NCBI RefSeq assembly: GCF_030867145.1
Contig: NC_134414.1
Coordinates: forward strand, 23,368,810-23,432,809
Direction: 5' to 3'
DNA from: Opisthocomus hoazin
Lineage: Eukaryota; Chordata; Aves; Opisthocomiformes; Opisthocomidae
Length of the DNA stretch: 64,000 nucleotides
The first letter of the stretch is position 1. Each line of letters opens with the position of its first letter. The notes beneath the pieces are model-generated. The model was not told the DNA's origin. It ran no database searches and was given only the letters and a program-made list of their open reading frames with translations. Of the stretch, positions 23,606-37,163 are shown piece after piece. Both the position numbers and the translations under genes were made by a program.

Positions 23606-23924
23606 CAAATTAATTAATTTATTCAGTTTTCTTATGTAGTTGCCCCACTTCGTCTACTGTGGTAGTCCCATCCTGATCCCAAGCAGAGGATAGCTTAAAA
23701 CCCAGTGCAAGAATTTTTACCGTTTTTGCAGCGCTTCACATCACAGTGAACATTACAGGCTTGAACATTCTGCCCCACATAAAATCTTTGACTGCTGTGC
23801 AGTTTTTTTAGCCCCAGCTGCTGTAATTTCCCATCCAAACATGGGAAGTTGTTGATTTAGTTTGCAAGAAAAAAATGCTCTGCTTCACCCTTAGGAAATC
23901 TTAACAAACGAAGAGGCGGTGAAA

Positions 23925-24080
23925 TACCGCAACAGAGCCTCTGGGCAGGCTGGAGATCTCCTCTGGAGGTTTTTAAGAACAGGCTGGACAAACATGGGCA
24001 AATACATCCAAGTTTGCCTGATGGAGACATTTGGACTAGGTGACCTCCCAACGTGTCTTCCTGCCCTCTGCATGCCAGTA
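23925..24080 (+). mobile_element. Old CR1 3' fragment
   Basis: Plus-strand sequence GGAGATCTCCTCTGGAGG, TTTTTAAGAACAGGCTGGAC and TTTGGACTAGGTGACCTCCC follow the order of a CR1 3' end, but the terminal octamer repeats are not preserved. A different and older subfamily than its neighbour at 22.5-23.6 kb, and in the opposite orientation. Confidence 0.7.
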
Positions 24081-25649
24081 AGAGCCTGGAGGAGATTTCT
24101 GCTGCGCACCGTGTGTAGGTCTGACCGTCTCCTGTGTGGAAGGAGGAGCAGGGGGAAAGAGCAGAGAAGGGGTTTCTGTCAGCTGACAGGCAGGTAAGGG
24201 CTTCTGATGGCATGCTGGGGGTCAGCATCCTCCCAAAGCAGGGACGTGCTCTGCAGGAGGAGCACCGCAGGGCGGCTGGCGGTGCTCCTGGGCTGAACAC
24301 TGGCTTTTCCAGCGGAAGCGAGCCGTCATGCCTCTCCAGCTGGACAGTGCAGCCGCTGCTGGGGCAGGGCTAGTTCTGTAACTGTGTGAGAGAAGAAGGT
24401 GATCCGGAAAAAGCTTACAGGTACAAAGAGGGCAGCTGGCATAGGAGTTAAACATACTAAAAAGTTCTCTTTTTCTGGAGGTGGAAACATCTTTTCTAGA
24501 ATAATGGCACACAGTTGTAATCATGTATAAGTTACAGCATGCCCAGCAATTACTTCCAGAATAAGCAGGAAAAGTGGGTTAAGAAAAAGCAACAAATACA
24601 TCACTGCCATGATCAGCAGCATGGCTACATACTCCAGTACACGTACTCCATTGTGTACTTAGTGTTTTATTTCAAAAAACAAGCAAACTTCATCAGTTTT
24701 TACTTTCTTTGCTAAAAACAATGGCTACAGGTCAGCCAGCATCTGCATGACTTTAGACCACAGTATCACATCTTTGTTTCCGCGTCCAACAACATCCAGA
24801 GAGGAATGTTGGAGCTTGGACTTTGTCAGTCCAAGCTGTACTTAGGTTACAAGCTTTTCAGCTCCTGCTAATCAGGAATTTCTAGAGACAGGGCATTAAT
24901 AAACAAAAAGAAAGGGTCAAACAAATTGTAAGACAACAGACCATAGGAGGCTGTACTCCTGAAGCTTTAGGGCAATGCTTTACTTCAAAATGTAGCAGGA
25001 GAGGGCAGAAAAAACACTAACTTTGCAGTTTATCTCAGTGTGGGCATGCAAATATTACTTTTGTCTGGTCAGAGGAAGAGACAGTGGAGGTGAATTAGAG
25101 AAAGAAATACAGAGTTCTGCTTTCAAGAGGAAGGCACCTTTATAACTCCAAGTATACTAGGGAGCAAAAACTATTGCAGAGATAGTAGTACAATTTAATT
25201 CTATTTAAATTACAAAATTTTAAAACATCATGTCATATCATCAACACTAATAATGTTAACAAGTACTTGTACCAATGTTTGAAGAACTCAAGACAGATGA
25301 AAAGTTTGGAAATGTTCAATGTCATTTTTAATGCTCCGTTTACCCATTCAGTCCAAAATGCAAAACTTATTCTGCTTAAACCCCTGAATCTCACATTTTA
25401 GAAAGCCAGTCACTTCATACTTCAGCGTGCACTGTAGGACCTGATCAGTTCTGTAAGTTGTTCATGTTTTTTTCTTTACACATTACAAATAAGAAGCCAG
25501 ACAGAACAGCTACAGCTATTTTAGCTGGCAAAGAAAACAAAAACACTCTATAAATGCTTACAGTCAGGTCACATTATAATAATGTTTTCCAGATTAATAT
25601 ATCTATTTTTACAGATACTAATTAATCTTTATTATTTGCTTCCCTACAG
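24081..25649 (+). other. IL17D intron end, no further feature
   Basis: Intronic sequence up to the exon 3 acceptor (TTGCTTCCCTACAG). Nothing else recognised. Confidence 0.5.
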
Positions 25650-25965
25650 AATTTCATATGACCCCACAAGATATCCTAAATACATTCCTGAAGCGTACTG
25701 TCTGTGCAAAGGCTGCCTCATGGGGATCTTTGGCGAGGAGAATTTTCACTTCCGCAGCACCCCTGTGTACATGCCAACAGTCATCCTCCGTCGCACGTCG
25801 TCATGTGCTGGGGGCCGTTATGTCTACACAGAAGATTATGTCACTATCCCAGTGGGCTGCACTTGTGTACCTGAGCAAGAAAAAGAGGCTGAAAGCGTAA
25901 ATTCGAGCATAGATAAGCAAGAAATGAAGTTACTGGTAAGCCAGAACAAGCCATCATCAGAATGA
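25650..25965 (+). CDS. IL17D: IL17D terminal coding exon (cystine-knot core)
   Basis: Starting with the base that completes Arg107, the exon encodes ISYDPTRYPKYIPEAYCLCK and continues through FGEENFHF, STPVYMPTVILRRTSSCAGG, RYVYTEDYVTIPVGCTCVP and a hydrophilic tail ending PSSE, with TGA at 25963-25965. The cysteines at residues 124, 126, 129, 159, 177 and 179 form the IL-17 pattern; Asn191-Ser-Ser is a possible glycosylation site. The C-terminal extension after the last Cys is typical of IL17D, which is longer than other family members. No frame damage is seen. In mammals IL17D is reported to act on endothelial and myeloid cells and through CD93; that is family knowledge, not visible here. 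Confidence 0.96.
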
Positions 25966-28900
25966 AGAATGTATAAGGAGCTGTGTTACAGTGTTGGTTT
26001 CACATCATCGTTTTTACCACAGCACCAAACACATCGACTTACCCTCTTGTTCTACTTACAGCTATTTCGGTTATAAAATGGAAAGTTTGGTCTGGTCGCT
26101 CAGATTATTAGAGATGACAATTCATATTAAGAACTTCTTTAGTTCATGTAAGTATTTGTTGCAAATTTCAATGTAGCTTTTTTTTTTCTTTTCCTTAGAG
26201 CAGAACATTTTATTCTTGCTTATTCATACTAAATTTTAGAAGGTGATGCAACTGTAAGACATGCTAGCTATTACTATAACAGACTACTGGTTGTAGATAT
26301 TTTTAAGGAGTCTCTTATACTCTACTTTTAAATACTCTTATATAAAAATCACATAGCTGCCATATATGTGCCAAATCAGCAGTTAAAAGGATAATTTCTT
26401 AGGCTAGGAGAGCCTTCCTTTATATTGCATATCTCAACTCCAAGCAGTGTTCTTGGCTGTTAGATCTTTGGCTATTTATACACTACTGCAAGGAAACCTT
26501 TGCTGAGTTTGAGTCATTCATGAAACAATATTCTATGAGTTTAGTATTTTTAAACTTGCCAAATTGCTAAAGGTACAAGAGTGTTGGGAAAAAGCGTGCT
26601 AGAATATTGTAAAACTGCAGTGGGCGCACAGAAAATACCAATTAGAAAAAACACATTTGGGTCCCAACAATTTTTTATTAGATTTCATTCATCACTAACT
26701 GCTTAAATATTCCTTGTGACAAAACTGTGTTCTGTACAGTTAAAAGGACAAAATCTTTTCTATGTTAGGAGAGGAGATTCCCCATTAAAAAATGAAGTAC
26801 GAAGGGTAGGCTTCATCTCAGGTACACTGCAGCTGAGTAAACAGCCTAAATCTTAACTTCTAGATGCTACAGAGCTCACTGAGGTGAGTCCCAGCCAATC
26901 CAAACTTGTTGAATCCAACTGATTTATACAATTTGTTCATTATGCTACACCTAACAGACAATCACCTGCAAAATATTAGCTAGCCTGCGGAAGAGCTGTC
27001 TTCCATCTTTGCAGCTTACAGGAACTTGATGGCAAGCCAACCCTAAATACACAAAAACGCGCATTTCCAGAGCAAGGGACTGAAGGTTAACTCAGTCTAG
27101 AGAAAGATAATCAGGAATAACCAGGCATGCCTTGCACAAACGTAGCTCCTCAGAGGGCCACAATCACCAAAGCTGATAAATCTCTGAATGCACAGCAGAG
27201 AATATCTTTTACAGTAGAAGAATCATGACTGCAATGTCATTATAAAAAAAGAATAAACACCATATACAGCAATGTATTTGCTACATCAAGAATCTCAAAA
27301 CTGGGCTTAATTCGTAGTGGAAGAAGTCCCTGTGCTACACAAACACACACTTCTTTGGAGTGTCGTTGGATGAAGAATGGAAAGACTATGAGCCAAACAG
27401 AATTAACAAGTTAAATGGAGAATGAAAATCATATGACAGCTCCTTGTCTTGGTGCATAATTATTGACTGTGGTCTTATGACTCAGTCTAGTATAGTGGTA
27501 TTTTTGTAGTTCAATCTGTATAGCTTCTTACAAAGCCTAAAACGACTTCAGGAACTCCAGAAATCAATAAAAGATTCCCATCACAATGTCAGATTGAAGT
27601 TTATAACCGTGTTTCTTGTGCAGATGCTTTTTCACAGTTCCACTTGTCTTCAGATCTGTGTTTCTTCAAATTGTGATGCTTCTATCTCAAGGGAATTCTC
27701 AAAGGAGGGTTCAAAGAAGGTCATAAAGTGTTTATACTGCTCAGAGAACAGCTAATTGCATAGCTGCTGCCAGCAATTAAAGGTAGTTACCTGTTCCCTG
27801 GAGACTGCAAATACTTGCAGCAATTACATCCAGTTTTCCTTCCTCCTCAGATGGAAGAACTTCTGACCCTCTGAGAAGAGGGGAATGGTAGTTGAAAACA
27901 GGGGGGCTCAAAAGGGAAGCAGACCCACAAAACTGGAGAAACACTGCATTAGATAATGCTTCAGCAGTCTAACCACTGGCAGTTTCAGTAATAAATTGTG
28001 GGGGTTTTTTCTCCACACACACACTTCAGGCAGGGTGAAGTTGGACCTTCGTACCCCACAGCATAGAAAGTAAAGTCTTCCCAGTAACAGGCAGTAAAAA
28101 ACTGCAACAACAACAATAAAAAATCCCAAACCACACAGCCTTAACATTTAGCAAATACCTGGAAGGGCTACCAGCTAAAGCTCTGGTGAAACACTGCCCT
28201 TCAGCGAAACTCAGCTCTCCGCCCACGCACTTTTGTTCTACAAATTTGTCTGCAACAAATCAGTTACTGGAGCACATGGATTTATTTGCATCATGTGGAG
28301 GGAAAAAAAAAAGTCACTTTCTGTTGCAACTCTCTTGTCTTGCAGGCATAAATTATGGAGTCAGTTTGAGGTTTTCAAGTAACTAGAGCATGTTCTGGGA
28401 ATTGCTGGGAGTCGCAGGCTAAGATCAGGTAAATGGAACACAGTGGGTTTCGCCAGTCCAGAAAAGCAGATGCTTTAGCTTCATATAGCTTCAGGAATTG
28501 GATGACTGAAAGGAAAGTGTTAGAGAACTGCAAAACCTCAGGGGATCAATAGATTATGTACGCTGACGACCTCCTTCTCATCATACTGCAACAAGTGCAG
28601 AAAGCTTCCTATGGTTACAGGCAACCTCGTGTTATCTTACTCAGAAGCCCATTTTCCTGTTTTATTCCTCAGCCTCTTCTGAGGCAGACTTTTTAGCGGA
28701 GCCAGTTTGCTTCCCGATACAGCTTTCCATTAGGTGTCTCTTTAAAGCTCTGTTTATGCTTTAGTGTGAGCAACTGTTTGATAATAATTTGTTAGTGAAC
28801 AACTGTTTGTTAATACTTAACATCAAGAACTATTAGCTACACAAACATTTGCTAACCTTCAAAATATCCTTCCGCATATAAACCCCCTCCACATTACTCA

Positions 28901-31526
28901 TGTGGAAAAGGCTGAGTATTAAATGTAGTTTGCATTTGTTTGAATTTTTTTTTTTTTTTTAAAGAGATCATCACATCATGGATTTATATCAGTTTCACTT
29001 CAGCTGTGGTGTGACATTTTCCAGCTTCTAGTCCTCTGGTTACAGCTGCTGCAGCCTTGCCTTTAATTTGCATGAGGGGAGGGGGGTTCACTGGAGTTGC
29101 TTCAAGGCTCACAAACTGTTGACACAAGGCAGACATGAAATGCCTCATTGAACCAACTCCAGGCCCAATAAATGCAAACAATTCAAAGCTGAAATTATCT
29201 GGCAGCTGCAGCTGATTCGAGAAAATTTTTGTTGTGCCAGGAAAATCTTTTCCTTCAGTGAGGTTGTCCCTGGAATACATTAGGAGCCACAAAACACAGA
29301 ACAATATCCTTGGTAAAGAGATTATTTTCTTCTCTGTGGTATCACTTAAGATAGGTTGGAAAATTCACATCATTCAGGAAGGCTGAGGAAAGCCTAAGAT
29401 GCGAGTTTTGGTTTACTAGCCAGTCCTTACATGAAGGCGTTTGTCTGAAAGGCGGAGGTCTACAGCTGCAAGCAAACCTGAAATCGCATGGGGGAACATG
29501 AACATGAAGGCAGCAAGGGCAAACAGGAAAAGTAAATGCTCAGAAAGTATAAACACCCGTTAATCTCGCTGGGATTAGGGAACAGCTACTGGAATAACCA
29601 CCAGGACTAGGGCACATGAGGGAGAGCTGCCCAATCCTGTGTGTCTTGCTGAGTAGTGGCACGAGCTATCGCTTGGTTTTTGCTGGTCTCCCATCTAGGG
29701 AGGCTCAGGCCACGATGAGACCGGAGCGGCAGCACAGCCCTGACACCAGCTGTCGAGGGGCTTCTGCAGCCTGAACCCAGCCACCCCGTTCCCCACCTCA
29801 CTGCACGGCGCTGGAGCTGCGTCGCACAGGTAACTGGGGGAGAGTGACAAGAAAAGAAGAGAGCTTTCCCACTTGCTCTGGTACAGAGGGGCGTGGGCGG
29901 AGGGGTGACGGCTGTTGTGTCGTACAGACAGGCTCACTGTGCAACACCAAGCTGAGAGCAGCACCATTTTCAAGGGGAAGCGCAGACTAGATCCGAGTGG
30001 AAGCAGTACCTTGGGCTGCCTGCAACAGCACTGCTAGAAATGTTTCATCTGTCACCTGGGGTGAGGTGCAGGCAGCTGCAGTATGTTCCCTTCCACCTAC
30101 AGCCATCAGCCTGCGCACAACACCTCAGGTTTCCTCTGCCGTGTCCCACTCCTGTGGACAGCCGGGCACTGCGACGTCCTGCTGCTGCACAGGGCCTGTT
30201 ACTGCAGCCGAGAGGCTGTAGCACACAGGGCTCTGCAGCTGTAGATGCCACTGGCAGAGTAGCGTGGTGACGACACTTCACCACACTCTGTTCCAGTAGA
30301 GCGTCCATCTGTGAGACCTCCACGACAAAGCCAGCCAATCACTATTTGACAATGAATTTTTTCATAAGCCTATTACAGAAAAAGAGAGATTTTACTGCCA
30401 CATAATGTTTCTTAAAGTTACTGCGACCGCACAAAGTACAATTCACTATGAATTTTTGCCACTGAGGCTACCTCAGATAGGCAGCTACTTCCTTGGAAAC
30501 AAGTATGGCAAAACCAGTTTGTCACCTATCATTGCTGAAGGCTGTGAATGCCACTAGTCAAGCTCTGCTTGGGCGGCTGCCTGTGCTCACCAGGCTTTTA
30601 GGAGAGAAGCTGGTGGACAACGGGCTGCTCTGTTGAGTGCATCCACGCAGATTTATTTACATGTCCCCTCATTTTCATAATCATGCGTCCTCACAGTGCC
30701 TCTTTTCACAGCCAGCTGACCCATATGAGAAGCAGCGGTTACTTTCTTGGTGAACTGAATTTCTTGGTACAGCTGAATGGTGTACTTTTTTTTTTTAAGA
30801 AAGGTCTCTGACGAAGTTAGTGAAGTTGTTTTTTAATTCTGAGCTAGGGAGCCCAGCAACAAAATGAAGCAGACAACTGAAGAAATTAATAGCAAAGCAG
30901 CAACATAGGTGCAGCTTGTATCTGAACAGCACGTTCTAATGGGGGGGGGGACGGGGACGGGAGAATAACATCGCTTCTGGCAATCATACCTGTCCCACTT
31001 GAAGCCTCTATACAGTTAAAGTTTCAAGAGTTACTTCATTGTCTCCATCTGCTTGGTGTGCAAGATACTGAGGTAATAAATATAAACCAGTTTACAATTG
31101 TGCAGTATAGATTTGTGCCAGTACCTATGCATTTAACATTCTGGCTTGCTTCATTTTGAAACTGGCCACATAAAAAGTAATGGTGTAGCCTCCAGGAAAA
31201 CAGCTAAACCCAGCTGTAAGTCACCTGTGGACAGTCATTTTCGGGAGGGGGCGAAGGTTCTCACTGTACTGGGCTCAGCAGCAAGGGTGGCTTCTGGTTT
31301 GCAAGGCAAAACTGCACTGGCTGTGGGCTCACAGAGACTGTCAGGAGAGCACGGTCCCCATGCTCCCTGCGAGCTCTTCCTCCGCTGCTCTGTTCTCATT
31401 TTAACAATACCTATTACCAGTCTGATAGAAACCAAGGCGTGTGAAAGAGAAAGAAAACTGGTGTCATGAAACTCAGGAACACTGTATGGGGAGGAGAGAG
31501 GGGAGCAAGCAGCAGACGTAAGAGGT
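25966..31526. other. IL17D 3'UTR and convergent intergenic sequence
   Basis: AT-rich sequence from the IL17D stop onward, then about 3.5 kb without a recognised gene or repeat. A poly-T tract occurs near 28948-28962 and a poly-G stretch near 30942-30951. A minus-strand open frame at 28984-29304 (106 codons) and several near 30.0-30.3 kb lack recognisable motifs. Confidence 0.45.
27252..27257 (+). terminator. Candidate IL17D polyadenylation signal AATAAA
   Basis: First AATAAA noticed after the IL17D stop codon, about 1.29 kb downstream. Another lies at 27566-27571. Without transcript data the choice is open. Confidence 0.3.
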
Positions 31527-32585
31527 GGATCTCCAGATGGAGATTGGTGACAAGTGGTGTCCCGCAGGGCTCCATATTGGGACCAGTACTGCTTAATATC
31601 TTCATCAGTGACAGAACGATGCAGATGACACCAAGCTGAGCGGTGCAGTCAACACGCCTGAGGGACAGAATGCCATCCAGAGGGACCTGGACAAGCTTGA
31701 GAAGTAGGCCCATGTGAACCTCATGAGGTTCAACAAGGCCAAGGGCAAGGTCCTGCACCTGGGTTGGGGCAATCCCAAGCACAAGTACAAGCTGGGCAGA
31801 TAATGGATTGAGAGCAGCCCTGAAGAGAAGGACTTGGGGATGTTGGTTGACGAGAAGCTCAACATGACCCAGCAATGTGTGCTCACAGCCCAGGCAGCCA
31901 ACTGTATCCTGAGTTCCATCAAGAGAAGCGTGGCCAGCAGGTCAAGGGAGGTGATTCTGCCCCTCTGCTCTGCTCTGGTGATACCTGAGTCCTGTGTCCA
32001 GCTCTGGAGCCCCCAGCACAAGAAGGACATGGACCTGTTGGAGCGGGTCCAGAGGAGGCCACAAAAATGATCTGAGGGCTGGAGCACCTCTGCTACAAGG
32101 AAAGGCTGAGAGAGTTGGGGCTGTTCAGCCTGGAGAAGAGAAGGCTCCGGGGAGACCTTAATGGAGCCTTCCAGTACCTGAAGGGGGCTTGTAAGAAAGA
32201 TTGGGGCCAACTTTTTAGCAGGGCCTGTTGTGATAGGACAAGGGGTAATGGTTTTAAACCAAAAGAGAGTAAATTTAGACTGGATATAAGGAAGACATTT
32301 TTTACAATGAGAGGGGTGAGACACTGGCAAAGGTTGCCCAGAGAGGTGGTAGATGCAGTTACTTAGAAGAACTTAGCTGTAAGGAAGATTCACTAAAAGA
32401 GAATTGGTTCCATTTTAACCAAACCCAGGACACCCATCCCTGGAAACATTCAAGGCCAGGTTGGATGGGGCTCTGAGCAACCTGGTCTAGTTGGAGATGT
32501 CCCTGCTCACTGCAGGGGGGTTGGACTAGATGACCTCTGAAGGTCCCTTTCAACCCAAAGCATTCTGATTCTATTCTGTGATTCC
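31527..32585 (+). mobile_element. CR1 LINE, ATTCTATG-type, 5'-truncated and rearranged
   Basis: Plus-strand reverse-transcriptase sequence (GTGGTGTCCCGCAGGGCTCC, GCAGATGACACCAAGCTGAG, GTCCTGCACCTGGG), then the C-terminal region ([14 protein letters not shown]) and the 3' end. Relative to the 39.4-kb copy, about 40 nt between the 'NIFI' and 'ADDT' codons are missing near 31608-31622, and about 70 nt of unrelated sequence is inserted near 32358-32425. Several stops and frameshifts show it is old. It lies between the convergent 3' ends of IL17D and EEF1AKMT1. Confidence 0.92.
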
Positions 32586-34706
32586 ATTGTAAAATGTGAG
32601 GAGGGAAAAGATTTAGGAAGTGAACAGATCTCTTGGAAAATGGGGAAGAGAGTGGCTTGGACGGGTATTTATGAACCAGTGTTGTGTGCAGCTCAGGAAG
32701 CACGATTCTCTGAGCGTTGAGAGAGGATTATATTCCAGCTATGTTATTCCTGCTCATTTGTTTACTCCACCAGATGTGAAAATCTGCATCCAAACAGCAG
32801 AAATGCACAGAAACATGAGTATTATTTCTACCTTATTAAAAGTCGTGTCTCACAAGCTTAAATAACTTTATCCTCACCGCAAAATAAACTTCTTAATACT
32901 TCATTTTAGGTGCTTCATTATGTCGATGCAGCATTTCCATTAACCTTTTACACAATCCCAGTATATAAATATGGCAATATGACAAGTATTTATGTTTTGT
33001 ATAGTATATTTATAGCTCACAAAACTGTTGAGTGCCTTGGAATTCATGAACCAGCTTTCACCCAAAATACATTAGCAGTGTAGTCAAAAGGTTAGACAAA
33101 ACTGGCTTTAGAAATTCCCAGTTACCAAAAATCTCTACCATCCCAAAGCAAAAGTTTTCTAATGTATCATCTATTTTGATTGAAATTGATTGACACAGAG
33201 CCCAAACCTTGTATATAAAATTTAACATTTGCCTATTAGAAACAGTGGGAGTTTATCAATACATTATGCTATACCTCAGTGGCCTTGCAAGATTCAACAG
33301 TTTCTAAGATGCTTCTATTCTACTGCTCTGCTGCTGTCTGTGGAACAGGAGGCAAACACAGAACTGGGCAGCTGGGAAAAAAGGACTGTTCTTCTAACTA
33401 CAAACTTGACATACCTGTAAATCATCTTTAGCTTGACACTGAAATCTGCTAAGAAGCAGGCATGATATGTAATCAGCTCCGTTATGATTCAAGATTTAAG
33501 GGACTAACACGTATGGGTCACGTTACTACAGAAGTATCTCATAAACAACAGTAAGAGTAACTCACAGTGAGAACGCATGAACACAGTCTGAAGCACCAAT
33601 GCAAGGACTGGCTGATGTGTTGCATTTTTGTTTAGTAACTACTTCGTATTCCAGGTGATTTGCCCTGACTAACGTGTAGAATTCTTAATGAAAGTAAAGC
33701 TCTCTCTAATGGGGAAATCCTTACTGTGCTTTTTTCAAGGAGCCATCAGGTTTATACCACCTCTGGAGATTAGCTTAACTAGTAAATAGAACAGCCTAGA
33801 TTTGTGGGTTTTTAAAAGCTCATGACTTTCTGGTATGCAAACACACAAACTTTGTAAAATAAATGCACCGTACTTCTGCAAAGAGACGTTTAACAACTTA
33901 CATTTCTTTTTCTGTAGTACAGCACACATACATACACACACAAGTTTATACGGTGGTAAGTGATGACAACACAGATCTTATCTTTACAAAAAGAAAGTCT
34001 GGGTTTGTGATAAGGCTTTAGAGAAAAGGTGAAACAAGATCCACAAGTTTTTAAAAGCCAATCTGGCAACAGTAACGGATAGTAGGTCTTATCTTACTTG
34101 GCAACTGGTAGGTAGCTCTGATTATTATTAAAAGCAACTGGAGAGGCCTCCCCAGAAGGAGACCTATTTTCTCTTCTAGTTATTCTTTATAAAAACATCA
34201 GCCTGCCAGATAATGAATCTGAAAACACGTGACGCGTTCAGAACAAACATCTCTCAATACTTTTACGAAGGGAGCATCTCTCAAGATTGAAAGGAGACCG
34301 CTATTCATGCTCTTTCACCCATCAGCTCTGATGCAATGACGATTCAGATGTCTGTGAGGCCAGCACCTATGTGTTGTTATAAGCCAACCAGCTAAAATCA
34401 CTTCAGAGAGGTCACTGAAGAGTCCTTGAGTGTTAAAAACTACCAGTTAGAATGAAACTCTAACAGGGAAGTCCCCATTATCCAGCACCTGCTTTGTTTG
34501 GTCCCCATTTACCTAATAGGTGAGATACAAAACACTGTAACTGCAAATGTTTACACATTTAAAAGAGAGAGGCTATCGCACCATGTTGATTAAAGCTAGC
34601 CCAAAAAACAGTACTTGGAGCTGAATCTTTCAGCATTGAGAAATGTGGAGTCACTGATAAAAACTGGAAAGGAGCTTGACTGAAGAAGTTGTAGATCTTC
34701 TGAGAA
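32586..34706 (-). other. Downstream of EEF1AKMT1, no further gene
   Basis: AT-rich sequence including the EEF1AKMT1 3'UTR, whose end I could not fix. A short CA-rich microsatellite lies near 33920-33944. Confidence 0.45.
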
Positions 34707-34834
34707 TCAGTCCAGTCCAGAAGCATAGTTCACGTAACATCGAAACTCATTGGCTAAATTTCGTGAGTGTTTTGGAATAAACTTGCATATCTTCACACCA
34801 AGATGCTGTGCTGCTTGTTCCTCCATGATGGCAC
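34707..34834 (-). CDS. EEF1AKMT1: EEF1AKMT1 terminal coding exon
   Basis: EEF1AKMT1 (N6AMT2) is an S-adenosylmethionine-dependent methyltransferase; the human enzyme trimethylates Lys79 of elongation factor eEF1A in the cytosol. This last exon completes Gly and encodes AIMEEQAAQHLGVKICKFIP, then KHSRNLANEFRCYVNYASGLD and TGA at 34709-34707, matching the human C-terminus (NLANEFRCYVNYDSGLD). The human protein has three more residues after that block, so the bird end is slightly shorter. The minus-strand acceptor is TTTTTGCTGTAG. Four coding exons (150+83+281+128 nt) give 213 residues; human has 214. Confidence 0.96.
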
Positions 34835-36325
34835 CTACAGCAAAAATAATTGGTATTCGATGAGAAAAACAGTAACAGAATGTTTGGGCTTTTTTAATAG
34901 CTCCTTCCAAATGCATATAGATAGAGCCTGCTTTTTAAGGAAGCAAGGCTTAAAGCAGCTACACTGTCAGCCTTCTTTAACAACTGAATCTACTGGGAAA
35001 TTTAAAATAAATCTGAAAGAATGGGAGATGCCACAAGGAAATGAATGTCCGAGAAGTTTCATAAAAATAGGCAGAGGGTAAGATCAGTGCCCCTTTTATA
35101 GAAAACAGAAACTTGAACTGAATATTCTTGCTACATGCCAAAGAAAATAGGGAGCCGTGGGAAATGCAAACAGATTAGATATACTCTTCCACTTAAATAA
35201 ACTGCAGTGCGATACTTAAAGCTACGCACTGAGAAATCACTTCCTCAAGCAGTATTTCTCATGAAGGACCCCCTATCCATTTCAGGGAAAAAAATTCTGT
35301 GAACCATCCTTGTGCATGACGGCCATGTGCAATTAAACAAAAAGTAGGCTTTCTATTGACATATATTATTCTAATTTTTCTTTATTTCGCCTGCTTGGTT
35401 GGCTTCCCTTGAATTGTACGTATTTTTTTTTTGTCCTTTGTTTTTTTTGCAGAAGTTTCCTGGATGTCTTCAGATGTCTTTGTAATAAGGTTACAGTTTA
35501 AGAAACACCATGACTAAGGCAGATATTAATTGCTTCTTAAAACCAGCAAGTGCATCTTCATAAAGAAGGACCTGCAAGTACAGTTGGCAAGTTATCCAGT
35601 TTCACTGCTCTTATCACTGGTTTTTAATTCCTCCTGCTGTATTTCAGTGCCTAAGATCTCCTTACTTGAATGACAGTGGCACAATCCCCTCATACATTCA
35701 TTCATGTTACAACTTCTATGTTTGCCCGTAAGGACAGGTAATATGAAAACAAAGAAAAGTTGACTTTGTTTTTCTCTTCAAGACTTAGTTAAAATCATCT
35801 CGCTTTACTCAGCAAAGGCCATTCCAACCTATTTGTCATTCTTTCTACTTAGCTCACCTTAGATGCTAAGCAGTATGTGGCAGCTGAAATCCCGCAGCTA
35901 CTGACATGTTTAAAAAATCACAAATTTGGATCATAAGGTTATTGAATAAGACATTAACAATGAGTTGCACCTATGTCTGTCATACCCAGATTTCAATCAT
36001 TGCAATTATAGAGAGACGCCCTTTTACAAGAAAAAAATATTTCTGGAACCTTGCAGGATGATCTTACAATTCTTCAAAAATTTAGTAAAACTTGTAATGC
36101 TGTATGAAAAAAGAACTGACTTCAACTATTAAAACCCACATGCCTTCAGTTTAAAATAAAGGTTTAACTGAAGCATTCCATTAAAAAGCTTAGGATACAT
36201 ATTCCTCCTTGAATTAATGATAAATCGGTATTATTGAGTTAGTATTTTCCTCAATGCAGTAAGTTTGTCTTTTGAGAGAGAGAAAAAGATGCTTAATGGT
36301 GACCTAATACTTTTATTAATTATAC
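34835..36325 (-). other. EEF1AKMT1 intron, nothing recognised
   Basis: AT-rich intron with normal GT-AG ends on the minus strand (GTATAA to GCTGTAG). No repeat could be assigned. Confidence 0.55.
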
Positions 36326-36606
36326 CTGTGCAAAGCAGAATCTTTCCTTTTGTTAAGTATTTGATGGTCTCTGCAGTTTTTTGAAGACATTCCTCAGACA
36401 GATAGGGTGGATCTGCTATTACGATGTCAAAACTGTGTGGCAGGAGGTTTTCAGGTAAGTTCAAAGGGTGGTTGTAATCATAGAAGATAAATTCTTCTCC
36501 ATATACAGCAAACCTTCTGTCGTACTCCAGTATATACACAGAAAAATCTTTACGATCCTGTTCTTTCAGTTTCTGGTACACACTCGGTGCACTAACACAT
36601 GCTATC
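36326..36606 (-). CDS. EEF1AKMT1: EEF1AKMT1 third coding exon with DPPY motif
   Basis: The exon encodes residues about 78-171: [14 protein letters not shown], then [40 protein letters not shown] and [18 protein letters not shown] with LEYDRRF corresponds to the cofactor-binding part of a class I methyltransferase fold. Asp-Pro-Pro-Tyr at about residues 143-146 is the (D/N)PP(Y/F) catalytic motif of amino-methyltransferases, which is why the family was first named as a DNA N6-adenine methyltransferase-like protein. Acceptor TTTTTCAG and donor GTATAA are canonical. No frame damage. Confidence 0.97.
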
Positions 36607-37163
36607 CTGAAAAAGAGACAATAATTTAGAATATTAACTTAAAAGGAAAACAACAACAAAAAAACCCCTACAGCAGTCCTCAGGACTCCTTTGGGAAAAC
36701 ACTTAAAACGTTAGTCCCAAAAATGTAAGCTATTATTCCTCCATTCCAACAAATACTTTAATAACAGAGTTTTAAGTATTGCCATTACCCGTTCAACCAC
36801 CGTGCTGCACAACGACACGCTGCTTAATGACAGAAAAAATCTTGTTTCAGAAAAGCAAGGAAATATACTTGAAAACTTAAAATTGAAAACGACTCCTTAC
36901 AGAAACAGGAAGAAAACAAAGTTTTCCCATTTGTTCTACAGAAACACTGTATAAAAACAGAGAAAAGAATTACTAATCATTAATATGCTCTGGAGCGCTT
37001 TGTATTTCTCAAAAAATAAAAAGATTCATAGTAAACTTTTACAAGGCAGAGCCTACAACATTCAATGAAATGCTAAATGGTAAGATCATTATGAACTATT
37101 AATTAAATAATAGGAAAGCATTTCTGCGATATCTCAATTAAACAAAGATGAAGTACAATGAGT

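Noticed and set aside
28984-29304. 106-codon minus-strand open frame
   Set aside because: No recognisable domain, no splice or promoter context; length compatible with chance.
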